Assembly (NCBI GenBank): GCA_021159125.1
Contig: JAGGSL010000128.1
Coordinates: 1 to 5,529 of the forward strand
Direction of reading: 5' to 3'
Length of the DNA: 5,529 bases
Source: Thermoplasmata archaeon
Lineage (GTDB): Archaea > Thermoplasmatota > E2 > UBA202 > DSCA01
A program made the position numbers and the translations under genes. The notes beneath the pieces are model-generated. The model was not told the DNA's origin, ran no database searches, and saw nothing but the letters and a program-made list of their open reading frames with translations. Numbering within the stretch: position 1 is the stretch's first letter; the number at the start of each line of letters is the position of its first letter. Of the stretch, positions 1-5,518 are shown piece after piece.

Positions 1-180
1 GGCATATACTCTATCTGTTAAAATTCTCTATGTGTTTAGAAATGCTTTTCTAGTTTGTTTTTGCGATTTAATATAATGAGGTATTCCATTGCTGTGTTCT
101 CTTTGCTTTTTACTCGTAACAACACCCATAGATGCATTTCCTCTGGCAATACATTTTTATTGCATGGGTTATTTTTCATC
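1..180. other. Upstream region without a convincing gene
   Basis: This stretch is AT-rich and I see no supported gene in it. The frame of the downstream acyltransferase stays open back to a TTG at 55 and an ATG at 76. The extra residues are hydrophobic and Cys/His-containing and do not resemble an E2 domain, so I treat them as untranslated. Two TATA-like stretches are visible, around 67-76 and at 154-160. An opposite-strand open frame covering 36-224 has no recognisable content. Confidence 0.5.
154..160 (+). promoter_or_regulatory. Putative TATA element of the acyltransferase gene
   Basis: The sequence tttttat is centred about 24 bp before the ATG at 181, close to the usual archaeal TATA-to-start distance. 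No Shine-Dalgarno motif lies between them, which fits a leaderless transcript starting at or near 181. The match to a TATA consensus is weak. An alternative element at about 67-76 would give a leader of roughly 80 bases. Confidence 0.35.
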
Positions 181-1002
181 ATGAACGACCGCATCGGAGA
201 GTATGCATCAAAAAAATTTTCCAAGGACAGGAAGAATATTTCCCTGATACTGGAGCAGGGTAAAAGGAGGCATGTGATTCACGCGCTTATTGAAGTTGAC
301 GTGACCGAAGGGCGGAAGATGATACGGGCAATTAAAGATAAAACGGGAAAGAAAATATCGTTTACGGGATGGCTGGTTAAGTGCGTTGCTCAGACCGTAA
401 GTGAATACCCGGAATTCAACACCTTCAGACACGGAAGAAGCAAAATGGTTACATTCCGCGACGTTGATGTTGCTATTCCCGTGGAGCGGACCATGGACGG
501 TAAGCCGTACCCCACGGTACATATTTTAAGGAAGGCAAATGAGAAAAGCGTCGAGGATATCACCGAAGAAATACGGGCTGCACAAAGGGAACCCATTTCC
601 CCGGATAAGCAGGTTCTCGGTGAATCCCTCACACGGTTTGAACGATTTGCCATCGGAGCCCCGATGTGGATAAAAAAATTGTTGTCGTGGATTTTCAGAA
701 ACAACGCATTTCTGAGAAAAAAACACTTTGGCACCTGCAGTGTGACCACCATAGGCACTGTCGGCAATTTTCAGGGATGGAACATTGCCATCGGGGGAAA
801 CTATACACTCCAGGTCGCAATAGGCGGCATCACAAAAAAACCCGTAGTTATAGATGACAAGATTGTTATACGAGAGTTACTGAGCATGAATACTGCTGTT
901 GACCATGATATCGTTGACGGCGCCCCCATGGCACGCTTTACAGTTCGGCTAAGAGAACTTGTGGGCGAGTGTTACGGGTTGAAAGATTTGGCCCGGCAAT
1001 AG
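181..1002 (+). CDS. Stand-alone 2-oxoacid dehydrogenase E2-type acyltransferase catalytic domain
   Basis: This 273-residue protein matches the catalytic (CAT-like) domain of dihydrolipoamide acyltransferases. The key evidence is the HxxxDG active-site motif at residues 242-247 (His242, Asp246, Gly247), followed by APMARF, near the C-terminus as in E2 enzymes. Other family-like segments are DVDVAIPVER near residue 110 and the VAIGGITKKPVV stretch near residue 215. Full E2 subunits carry an N-terminal lipoyl domain and an E1/E3-binding domain; both are absent here, and no E1 or E3 gene is in the window. The ATG at 181 is preferred over the in-frame TTG at 55 and ATG at 76 because the domain begins just after it. 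A Trp/Phe-rich basic stretch near residues 161-180 could touch a membrane. Acyl donor and acceptor are unknown; it may act on free CoA thioesters rather than in a dehydrogenase complex, which is inference. Confidence 0.85.
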   Translation: MNDRIGEYASKKFSKDRKNISLILEQGKRRHVIHALIEVDVTEGRKMIRAIKDKTGKKISFTGWLVKCVAQTVSEYPEFNTFRHGRSKMVTFRDVDVAIPVERTMDGKPYPTVHILRKANEKSVEDITEEIRAAQREPISPDKQVLGESLTRFERFAIGAPMWIKKLLSWIFRNNAFLRKKHFGTCSVTTIGTVGNFQGWNIAIGGNYTLQVAIGGITKKPVVIDDKIVIRELLSMNTAVDHDIVDGAPMARFTVRLRELVGECYGLKDLARQ

Positions 1003-1050
1003 TGTTTCGACCCTAATATCTTCTGCCCTCCTTCACACTTCCCTTATTGA

Positions 1051-1078
1051 TTCTTTGTTTTTCCCTATGCTTTGTTTT
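1051..1078 (+). terminator. Putative T-rich terminator after the acyltransferase gene
   Basis: The 83-bp gap between the convergent acyltransferase and phosphatase genes is pyrimidine-rich on the + strand. It contains a T5 tract at 1058-1062 and a T4 tract at 1075-1078. Archaeal RNA polymerase commonly stops at such T tracts without a hairpin, and I see no strong stem here. The minus strand of the gap is A-rich, so it offers no equivalent stop for the phosphatase transcript. Confidence 0.4.
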
Positions 1079-1085
1079 GGATGAT

Positions 1086-1928
1086 TCATACTATTCCTGC
1101 TGTGTAATCTCTCCATCTTCCAGTGGAGTAGTCCATCACTTTTATGTCCTTTATGCTTTTCGCCTCGCTTTCAATCTCTGCTATGAGTATTCCGCCTTTC
1201 CCCGTATTTTTATATCTGCGCGAAGAGAATATTGTAAGGCATAGCCCCCCATAAATTGCCATTCCATTTGTGCTGTAATCATGCCCTTTTATGAATATAT
1301 TTGCTTTTATACCATTCAGAAATTTTTCCACGTCTTCCTTTCCATAAGGAAATCCTATCCCTCTGAAAATCTGCGAAAAATCGGGATCGCTCCATGTTAA
1401 TGACTCGATGGCATGCAAATCGTTTTTATCAACCTCTCTCAGCTTCTTCAATCCAAAGCCCTTCAATATTCCTCCGTGAGATGCGAAAATTTTGTTCGAC
1501 AGAACCATCAACGGCATGTTTTTGAACACCTCGACATATTTTTCATGCATTCCCGGGTAAACCTTTTCCACTTCCTTTTCAAATTCATAGGGATAGCAGG
1601 GTATCGCATAATTTGCCTCATGGTTGCCTTTCAGTAAAATAATATTTTCGGGAAAATCCCTCTTTAAAAATAGCAGATAATTAATATTGGGGACGGATGA
1701 GCCGATATCTGGAGGAGCCCTATCGATATAATCCCCCAGAAAAACGAGGTAATCAAATTCCCTCTCGAAGAATCTCTCCGCAATCGCCTTTGTGACCTTT
1801 AAATCTCCGTGTGTGTCGCCTGCAATCATCACTTTTCCGTTAAATTCGACAAGCGGCGGTTCCTTTTTCATTGCTTCTCTCACATATTCCAGGCATTCCT
1901 CCAGCTCATGGTTATCCTGCCTCTCCAT
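1086..1928 (-). CDS. PPP-family serine/threonine protein phosphatase (PP1/PP2A-like)
   Basis: This 280-residue cytosolic-type metallophosphatase carries the signature of the eukaryotic-like PPP family in order: GDTHG at 37-41, GDYIDR at 65-70, GNHE at 101-104, HGG at 151-153, WSDPD at 179-183, RGIGFPYG at 189-196 and a GHD with His216. By comparison with PP1, the two-metal ligands would be Asp38, His40, Asp66, Asn102, His151 and His216. The catalytic His is 103 and the phosphate-binding arginines are 70 and 189. All are present, so it should be active. WSDP and RG.xF.xG are specific to PPP and argue against a generic calcineurin-like phosphoesterase or Ap4A hydrolase. The SAPNY motif of PP1 is replaced by SSRRY (235-239), and the following loop is short. 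There is no Shine-Dalgarno at the ATG. It shares a promoter region with the divergent GT2 gene; its protein substrate is unknown. Confidence 0.92.
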   Translation of the reverse strand: MERQDNHELEECLEYVREAMKKEPPLVEFNGKVMIAGDTHGDLKVTKAIAERFFEREFDYLVFLGDYIDRAPPDIGSSVPNINYLLFLKRDFPENIILLKGNHEANYAIPCYPYEFEKEVEKVYPGMHEKYVEVFKNMPLMVLSNKIFASHGGILKGFGLKKLREVDKNDLHAIESLTWSDPDFSQIFRGIGFPYGKEDVEKFLNGIKANIFIKGHDYSTNGMAIYGGLCLTIFSSRRYKNTGKGGILIAEIESEAKSIKDIKVMDYSTGRWRDYTAGIV

Positions 1929-1943
1929 GATTACATAGCCTGC

Positions 1944-1957
1944 AAATATTTAAGTAA
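1944..1957. promoter_or_regulatory. Bidirectional TATA region between phosphatase and GT2 genes
   Basis: Only 47 bp separate the two divergent start codons. They contain the near-palindromic AT block aaatatttaa (1944-1953), whose centre is about 27 bp before the GT2 ATG at 1976. On the other strand the overlapping TTACTTAAATA stretch is centred about 24 bp before the phosphatase ATG. No Shine-Dalgarno is visible on either side. One AT block probably serves leaderless transcription both ways, so the two genes may compete for or share factor binding (inference). Confidence 0.6.
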
Positions 1958-1975
1958 GTTATTCATTTCAGAGCA

Positions 1976-2905
1976 ATGGATTACAGCATAGTCATCCCTG
2001 TGTATAACGAGGAGGAGAACATCGCTCCCCTGTATGAAAAAATAGCATCTGTGATGAAGAACATGGGAGAGTACGAAATTATTTTCATAGATGACGGCAG
2101 CACTGATGGCACATTTAAAAAAATAAAAAAATTGAATGAAAAGGACGGGGCTGTCAGATGCATAAGATTCAGGCGGAATTTTGGCAAAACGGCTGCCCTC
2201 ACTGCAGGTTTTGAGCGTGCAGAAGGAGATGTGATAATAACAATGGACGGGGATATGCAGAACGACCCGGAAGATATACCCTCGCTTGTAAAAATGCTGG
2301 AAAAATATGATGCTGTGAGCGGATGGAGATACAGCAGAAAAGACCCCTGGCTTAGAAAAAAGTTGCCTTCCAGAATATCAAATGCGATATCGAGATGGAT
2401 TACAGGGCTGAATCTGCATGATTTCAATTGTGCCCTCAAAGCGTATAAGAAGGAAGCGCTCAAAGATATAGAGCTTTACGGAGACATGCACCGATACATC
2501 CCTGCTGTTCTCGCATGGAAAGGTTACAAAGTGGGCGAAATCAAAGTCAGGCATCACGAACGAAAGCACGGGAAATCAAAATACGGGGCACGCCGCCTCC
2601 TCAGGGGCTTTTTTGATTTGATAAATTTCAAATTCTGGGCAGATTACTCCACCCGCCCTCTTCACTTCTTCGGCGGCATAGGCAGCGCCCTACTTGCATC
2701 CGGATTTTTTATAGATTTGTATCTTGTTCTTTTGAAAATTTTTTACGGGGAGACGCTTTCGAACCGCCCCCTCCTCCTTCTGGGAATTCTTCTGATGATT
2801 CTTGGTTTGCAGATAGTATTCTTTGGTTTCCTGGCAGAGATAATGATAAGGCAGTATTACACTTTCTCAAATAAGAAGATGTACAATATAAAAGAGATGC
2901 TTTAG
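1976..2905 (+). CDS. GT2 polyprenyl-phosphate glycosyltransferase (DPM1/GtrB-like)
   Basis: This 309-residue protein is a GT-A fold family 2 glycosyltransferase with a membrane anchor. The N-terminal catalytic domain opens with SIVIPVYNEEENI (4-16), then DDGSTDGT (39-46) for nucleotide binding and a metal-binding DGD at 91-93 within MDGDMQNDPED. The HERKHGKSKYG segment (194-204) is typical of dolichol-phosphate mannose synthase and GtrB/ArnC relatives that act on polyprenyl phosphate at the membrane. Two hydrophobic helices follow, at about 230-254 and 265-289, the arrangement of GtrB-type enzymes, with the catalytic domain cytosolic. The expected reaction is transfer of a hexose from UDP- or GDP-sugar to a polyprenyl (dolichyl) phosphate; the sugar cannot be told. 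Start choice is firm: the motif begins at residue 4 and a TATA element sits 27 bp upstream. The stop interlocks with that of the convergent membrane gene. Confidence 0.92.
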   Translation: MDYSIVIPVYNEEENIAPLYEKIASVMKNMGEYEIIFIDDGSTDGTFKKIKKLNEKDGAVRCIRFRRNFGKTAALTAGFERAEGDVIITMDGDMQNDPEDIPSLVKMLEKYDAVSGWRYSRKDPWLRKKLPSRISNAISRWITGLNLHDFNCALKAYKKEALKDIELYGDMHRYIPAVLAWKGYKVGEIKVRHHERKHGKSKYGARRLLRGFFDLINFKFWADYSTRPLHFFGGIGSALLASGFFIDLYLVLLKIFYGETLSNRPLLLLGILLMILGLQIVFFGFLAEIMIRQYYTFSNKKMYNIKEML

Positions 2906-3840
2906 TGCTTCAGAGTGTGTATAAAATAAACAATCCCGCCTATCACATTCCCTATGAGTTTTACAATCTGGTCTGAAAAGCCCAGGGAAAAAGATTTTGC
3001 ACTTTCTATGTTAATTGATGAAAAGAGGGCGACATACGTTCCTTCCCTGACGCCGAAACCCTGAACCGTTATGGGCAAAAAGACGAGTATTTCTGCAACA
3101 GGTATAAAGATGAAGAAATAATGGAGGGGAATTTCAAGCCCGAGCGAAATGGAAAGGACATAATTGTTTGTTATGAGAAGGAGGTGATAGAAAAGGGAAA
3201 TCAGAATGATGGGCACCATTTCCTTTTTCAACGAGCCGTATTCCTTGAATGAGGCATATATCCTTTCAACAAAATCTCTGATTCTGCCGAACTTTTCGAA
3301 AATTGGCTTTTTTATGATACCTTCCACCACCTCTGTCTTAAAAATCACGGCAAGCAGAATAAGGGGCAGGGCGAATATCGGAAGGCAAATCATGAGCGCC
3401 GCCCTGGGCATCATATCCCATCCGAAAATGAGCGAAATGGAGCCTATGCCGAGAACAGCGATTAACCCTGTCAGTCTGTCCATCATTACTGAGGAAAAGG
3501 CTTCCTCCCTTTTTTCCAACTTCTTAGAAATGCTGTATGCCTTAACCGCATCCCCTCCGACTGATGTAGGGAGAAACGCATTGAAAAACGTGCCTATGTA
3601 ATAGTACTTCCATGCAGTGAGAAAGGAAATTTTCATGCCCTTCATTTTCAGAAGCATCTGCCATTTCTTTGCGCTGACGGCAACACCAAAATTTTCTATT
3701 ACAACAGCAAGCAAAAAAATCGGTATAATGACTCGAGAGAGTTGCCTCTCCACCCCCTTCGCCCCCGCCATGTAAATAAGGGAGGCAACAAGTATTATAC
3801 TTATTAATGCGTTAATCGCGTATTTCAACTTTTTATTCAT
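2902..3840 (-). CDS. LPG_synthase_TM / UPF0104 family membrane protein (flippase-like)
   Basis: This 312-residue integral membrane protein belongs to the family covering the transmembrane part of lysylphosphatidylglycerol synthase and the C-terminal region of some archaeal glycosyltransferases. Diagnostic segments are GTFFNAFLPTSVGGDAVKAY (83-102), an MMDR at 119-122 and GFGVREG (261-267). About eight hydrophobic helices can be drawn, roughly at 7-25, 36-56, 78-92, 122-140, 147-167, 208-233, 240-259 and 284-308. No soluble catalytic domain is present, so it does not make lysyl-lipid by itself. A role in lipid-linked sugar handling or flipping is inferred from the adjacent GT2 gene, and direct function is unproven for most members. 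The ATG at 3838-3840 lacks a Shine-Dalgarno but has an AT-rich element about 28 bp upstream. Its TAA stop shares bases with the GT2 stop. Confidence 0.88.
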   Translation of the reverse strand: MNKKLKYAINALISIILVASLIYMAGAKGVERQLSRVIIPIFLLAVVIENFGVAVSAKKWQMLLKMKGMKISFLTAWKYYYIGTFFNAFLPTSVGGDAVKAYSISKKLEKREEAFSSVMMDRLTGLIAVLGIGSISLIFGWDMMPRAALMICLPIFALPLILLAVIFKTEVVEGIIKKPIFEKFGRIRDFVERIYASFKEYGSLKKEMVPIILISLFYHLLLITNNYVLSISLGLEIPLHYFFIFIPVAEILVFLPITVQGFGVREGTYVALFSSINIESAKSFSLGFSDQIVKLIGNVIGGIVYFIHTLKH

Positions 3841-3862
3841 TTGGGATTTGTAATCGGAGATT

Positions 3863-3880
3863 GAAATAAATACTTATATT
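3863..3880. promoter_or_regulatory. Bidirectional TATA region between flippase-like and GT-C genes
   Basis: The 56-bp gap between the divergent starts (3840 and 3897) holds an AT-rich block. The part at 3864-3872 is centred about 28 bp before the minus-strand ATG and about 29 bp before the plus-strand ATG at 3897. A second element, acttatatt, lies at 3872-3880. Both genes lack a Shine-Dalgarno, so leaderless transcription from a shared block is likely. Confidence 0.55.
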
Positions 3881-3896
3881 GTCTTGGCTTTTCGGA

Positions 3897-5078
3897 ATGA
3901 AACAAATGCTGGAACTTTCATCAAAAAAAAGCATGCTGGTGGCACTTCTTGTCATCTCATCCATGGTGCTGTCTGCTCTCATATTCATAGACAGGGTTTA
4001 TGTTGACAATGCGGTCAATACAGATCCGTCCACAGACCATACCGACAACCAGCTTTATATCGACAGGGCAAGAACAATTCTGCACGGGAAATTGCTGTAC
4101 AGGGATGTGGATACCCAGACCCCTCCCCTGATAAACTACCTGCTTGTCCCACCTGTTTATTTTGGTGCGTCTCCCCTTGCCTTCGAAATATATTTCTCCA
4201 TTTTCACGGTTCTGACAGTGCTTGCGATATTCCACTTCCTGTCTCATATCGACAGAAAAAAGGCTTTTCTTTCGGCAATCGCCTTTCTCTTCATTCCGAC
4301 AACTCTTGCCGTTCCGACTTTTGCCCGCCAGGATGAAGCGATAGTCGCATTTTTCTTCATTCTCCCCCTTATACTGGCCGTTGAAAATAAAAATAGATAT
4401 GCTTACACTTTTCTATCTTCAATAGGCGTATGGATAAAAATGCATTCCATATTCCTGCTTCCCCCTCTATTTCTTAAACTTAAGGGAAAGGAAATGCTGA
4501 AACACATGACCATAATTCTGGCTGTTTCTGCTGCTGTCACCCTTCCCTTCCTTCTGGCTGCATTTGACCAGTTTACGTGGTATCTGAAATTTTATTTTCT
4601 TGGAAAGGGGGGAAAATTGGAAGGAATAAGTCTGTGGAGAATAATGGATTCGCAGGGGTATGCTGTTCCGAAGACGGCGCTGATAGCCATTATGATTATT
4701 TCGTTTCTTGTTGTTTATTATATTGCCTATAGAAAAAAATTCGGGGTATGGAAAACCGTTTCTCTGACATTGATTCTTTATTTCATAATATATCCGAAAA
4801 TACATTATGAGTACTTTCTCATGCTTTTCGCACTTCTGACACCATATCTCATAGAAAATAAAAAGATGGTTCTGATGCTTTATGCAATATCGCTGCTCAG
4901 CGGTGTAACATTGCTAATCGAGCAGCGTTATCTGGACTGGGCTGTTACTTCTGATTACAGCATGGCTTTCATCTCCGTTGCTGTTGCCTCCATGCTTGCC
5001 ATTGATGTCATCCTGATTTTCATATTCAGGCATATTCTTGCAGGCAAAACATGGCTTGACAGAGAACCGTTTTTTTAA
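3897..5078 (+). CDS. Polytopic membrane protein resembling GT-C glycosyltransferases
   Basis: This 393-residue protein has about ten or eleven hydrophobic helices, starting at 12-31. The long loop after helix 1 carries the hallmark layout of GT-C enzymes: acidic residues at 44-56 (TDNQLYIDRA), then HGKLLYRDVDTQTPPLINYL at 63-82. The Asp in that outer loop would be the catalytic base. Later segments also fit: FARQDEAIVAFFF (142-154), GVWIKMHSIFLLPP (177-190) and PKIHYEYFL (300-308). Such enzymes transfer a sugar from a polyprenyl-phosphate donor on the extracytoplasmic face, so the nearby GT2 enzyme is a natural donor source (inference). I cannot assign a CAZy family; a GT39/GT83/GT87-like relative is likely. 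The ATG at 3897 is preferred over an in-frame TTG at 3879, which lies inside the promoter AT block. The gene ends with two Phe codons and TAA inside a T7 run. Confidence 0.72.
   Translation: MKQMLELSSKKSMLVALLVISSMVLSALIFIDRVYVDNAVNTDPSTDHTDNQLYIDRARTILHGKLLYRDVDTQTPPLINYLLVPPVYFGASPLAFEIYFSIFTVLTVLAIFHFLSHIDRKKAFLSAIAFLFIPTTLAVPTFARQDEAIVAFFFILPLILAVENKNRYAYTFLSSIGVWIKMHSIFLLPPLFLKLKGKEMLKHMTIILAVSAAVTLPFLLAAFDQFTWYLKFYFLGKGGKLEGISLWRIMDSQGYAVPKTALIAIMIISFLVVYYIAYRKKFGVWKTVSLTLILYFIIYPKIHYEYFLMLFALLTPYLIENKKMVLMLYAISLLSGVTLLIEQRYLDWAVTSDYSMAFISVAVASMLAIDVILIFIFRHILAGKTWLDREPFF
5070..5076 (+). terminator. Possible T7 terminator overlapping the GT-C stop codon
   Basis: The last two Phe codons and the first base of the TAA stop form an uninterrupted run of seven T. 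An archaeal polymerase could terminate at such a tract. No stem-loop precedes it, and the run also abuts the TATA element of the tRNA gene, so the T run may owe its presence to coding or promoter function. Confidence 0.3.
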
Positions 5079-5081
5079 TAT
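5074..5081 (+). promoter_or_regulatory. TATA element of the tRNA-Ile gene
   Basis: The sequence tttaatat at 5074-5081 is centred about 29 bp before the mature tRNA 5' end at 5106, as expected for an archaeal tRNA promoter with a very short or absent 5' leader. It physically contains the TAA stop codon (5076-5078) of the upstream membrane protein gene. Confidence 0.6.
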
Positions 5082-5105
5082 ACTCAAACTACATTCCATT
5101 TCGAG

Positions 5106-5180
5106 GGGCCCGTAGCTTAGCCTGGTTGGAGCGCCCGGCTGATAACCGGGAGGTCGAGAGTTCAAATCTCTCCGGGCCCA
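5106..5180 (+). tRNA. tRNA-Ile with GAU anticodon
   Basis: A complete 75-base cloverleaf can be folded by eye. The acceptor GGGCCCG (5106-5112) pairs with CGGGCCC (5173-5179), with A73 at 5180. The D stem GCTT/GAGC encloses a loop containing GG. The anticodon stem CCCGG/CCGGG flanks the loop CTGATAA with anticodon GAT at 5141-5143. The variable loop is AGGTC, and the T stem GAGAG/CTCTC carries the loop TTCAAAT. All stem positions pair, with one G-U in the D stem. There is no intron, and the 3' CCA is not encoded, as is common in archaea. It reads AUU and AUC isoleucine codons. A T4 tract follows at 5181-5184. Confidence 0.97.
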
Positions 5181-5211
5181 TTTTAATTCATAAAGCAAAT
5201 TCTAACATAAA

Positions 5212-5221
5212 AGTTATAAAT
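5212..5221 (+). promoter_or_regulatory. TATA element of the ferredoxin gene
   Basis: The sequence agttataaat is one of the best TATA matches in the window and is preceded by an A-rich stretch that could act as a BRE. Its centre is about 25 bp before the ATG at 5242, and no Shine-Dalgarno lies between. A leaderless start at or next to the ATG is therefore likely, and the ferredoxin should be transcribed separately from the tRNA. Confidence 0.65.
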
Positions 5222-5241
5222 GAAACTTCAATTCACATGCC

Positions 5242-5463
5242 ATGGCAAACATAAAGGAATTTGTTTCCTCATCAGGGGATATAACAATAAAGATAGATTA
5301 CGATAAATGCAACGGAGCTGCAAAGTGCGTTGAGGATTGCCCTGTAGATGTGTATGAGCTCGTGGACGGAAAAGCAGCGGCACCAAAAATCGACGACTGC
5401 ATCGAATGCTGCGTATGCGTTTCATCCTGTCCAAATGGCGCCATAGAGCACAGCTCATGCTGA
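5242..5463 (+). CDS. Two-cluster bacterial-type ferredoxin with one missing cluster Cys
   Basis: This 73-residue small soluble electron carrier has two iron-sulfur binding repeats. Motif II is complete: Cys53, 56, 59 and 63, the last followed by Pro. Motif I reads C-NGA-AK-C-VED-CP: Cys23, 29 and 33 are present but the expected second Cys is Ala26. In this fold the fourth Cys of each motif serves the other cluster. One site would then use Cys53, 56, 59 and 33 (a [4Fe-4S] cluster), and the other only Cys23, 29 and 63, which suggests [3Fe-4S] or a cluster with a non-standard ligand. Extra cysteines are Cys57 and the C-terminal Cys73. I recall archaeal ferredoxins with a similar CxGAxxC motif and an EHxSC tail, so this is probably a family trait. 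An out-of-frame ATG at 5237 is not used; the ATG at 5242 fits the TATA spacing. Its redox partner is unknown. Confidence 0.93.
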   Translation: MANIKEFVSSSGDITIKIDYDKCNGAAKCVEDCPVDVYELVDGKAAAPKIDDCIECCVCVSSCPNGAIEHSSC

Positions 5464-5467
5464 TATC

Positions 5468-5487
5468 TTTTTCCTCCTATACTTTTT
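5468..5487 (+). terminator. Putative T-rich terminator after the ferredoxin gene
   Basis: Two T5 tracts at 5468-5472 and 5483-5487 lie within 25 bases of the ferredoxin stop, separated by a pyrimidine-rich spacer. This resembles archaeal intrinsic termination signals. No hairpin is evident. Confidence 0.5.
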
Positions 5488-5505
5488 AATCTATGTATTC
5501 ATCAC

Positions 5506-5518
5506 AAATTATATATTT
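5506..5518 (+). promoter_or_regulatory. TATA-like element for a gene beyond the window edge
   Basis: The block aaattatatattta resembles the other TATA elements here. At the spacing seen in this window the start codon would fall around 5535-5545, outside the sequence. The block is partly palindromic, so its direction is uncertain. Confidence 0.35.

Noticed and set aside
55..180. N-terminal extension of the acyltransferase from TTG 55 or ATG 76
   Set aside because: The residues do not resemble the E2 family, and the ATG at 181 has the expected upstream element at about -24.
390..767. Minus-strand open frame of 125 residues
   Set aside because: It is a shadow of the acyltransferase gene in another frame, with no recognisable motif or promoter.
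181..1002. Horizontal transfer of the acyltransferase gene based on codon use
   Set aside because: A hand count gives about half CGN arginine codons (12 of 22) against 8 of 19 in the GT2 gene, too small a difference to support transfer.
1981..2463. Minus-strand open frame of 160 residues
   Set aside because: It lies entirely opposite the well-supported GT2 catalytic domain and has low-complexity Ser/Phe-rich content.
3206..3601. Plus-strand open frame of 131 residues
   Set aside because: It lies opposite the flippase-like membrane gene, whose family motifs are clear; no promoter precedes it.
4914..5198. Minus-strand open frame of 94 residues across the tRNA, containing RRDLNSRPPGYQPGAP
   Set aside because: This peptide is the well-known false translation of the antisense of a tRNA gene; the rest is antisense to the GT-C-like gene.
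5228..5458. Minus-strand open frame of 76 residues opposite the ferredoxin
   Set aside because: The Cys motifs on the + strand make the ferredoxin certain, and the antisense frame is Arg/Leu-rich with no family features.
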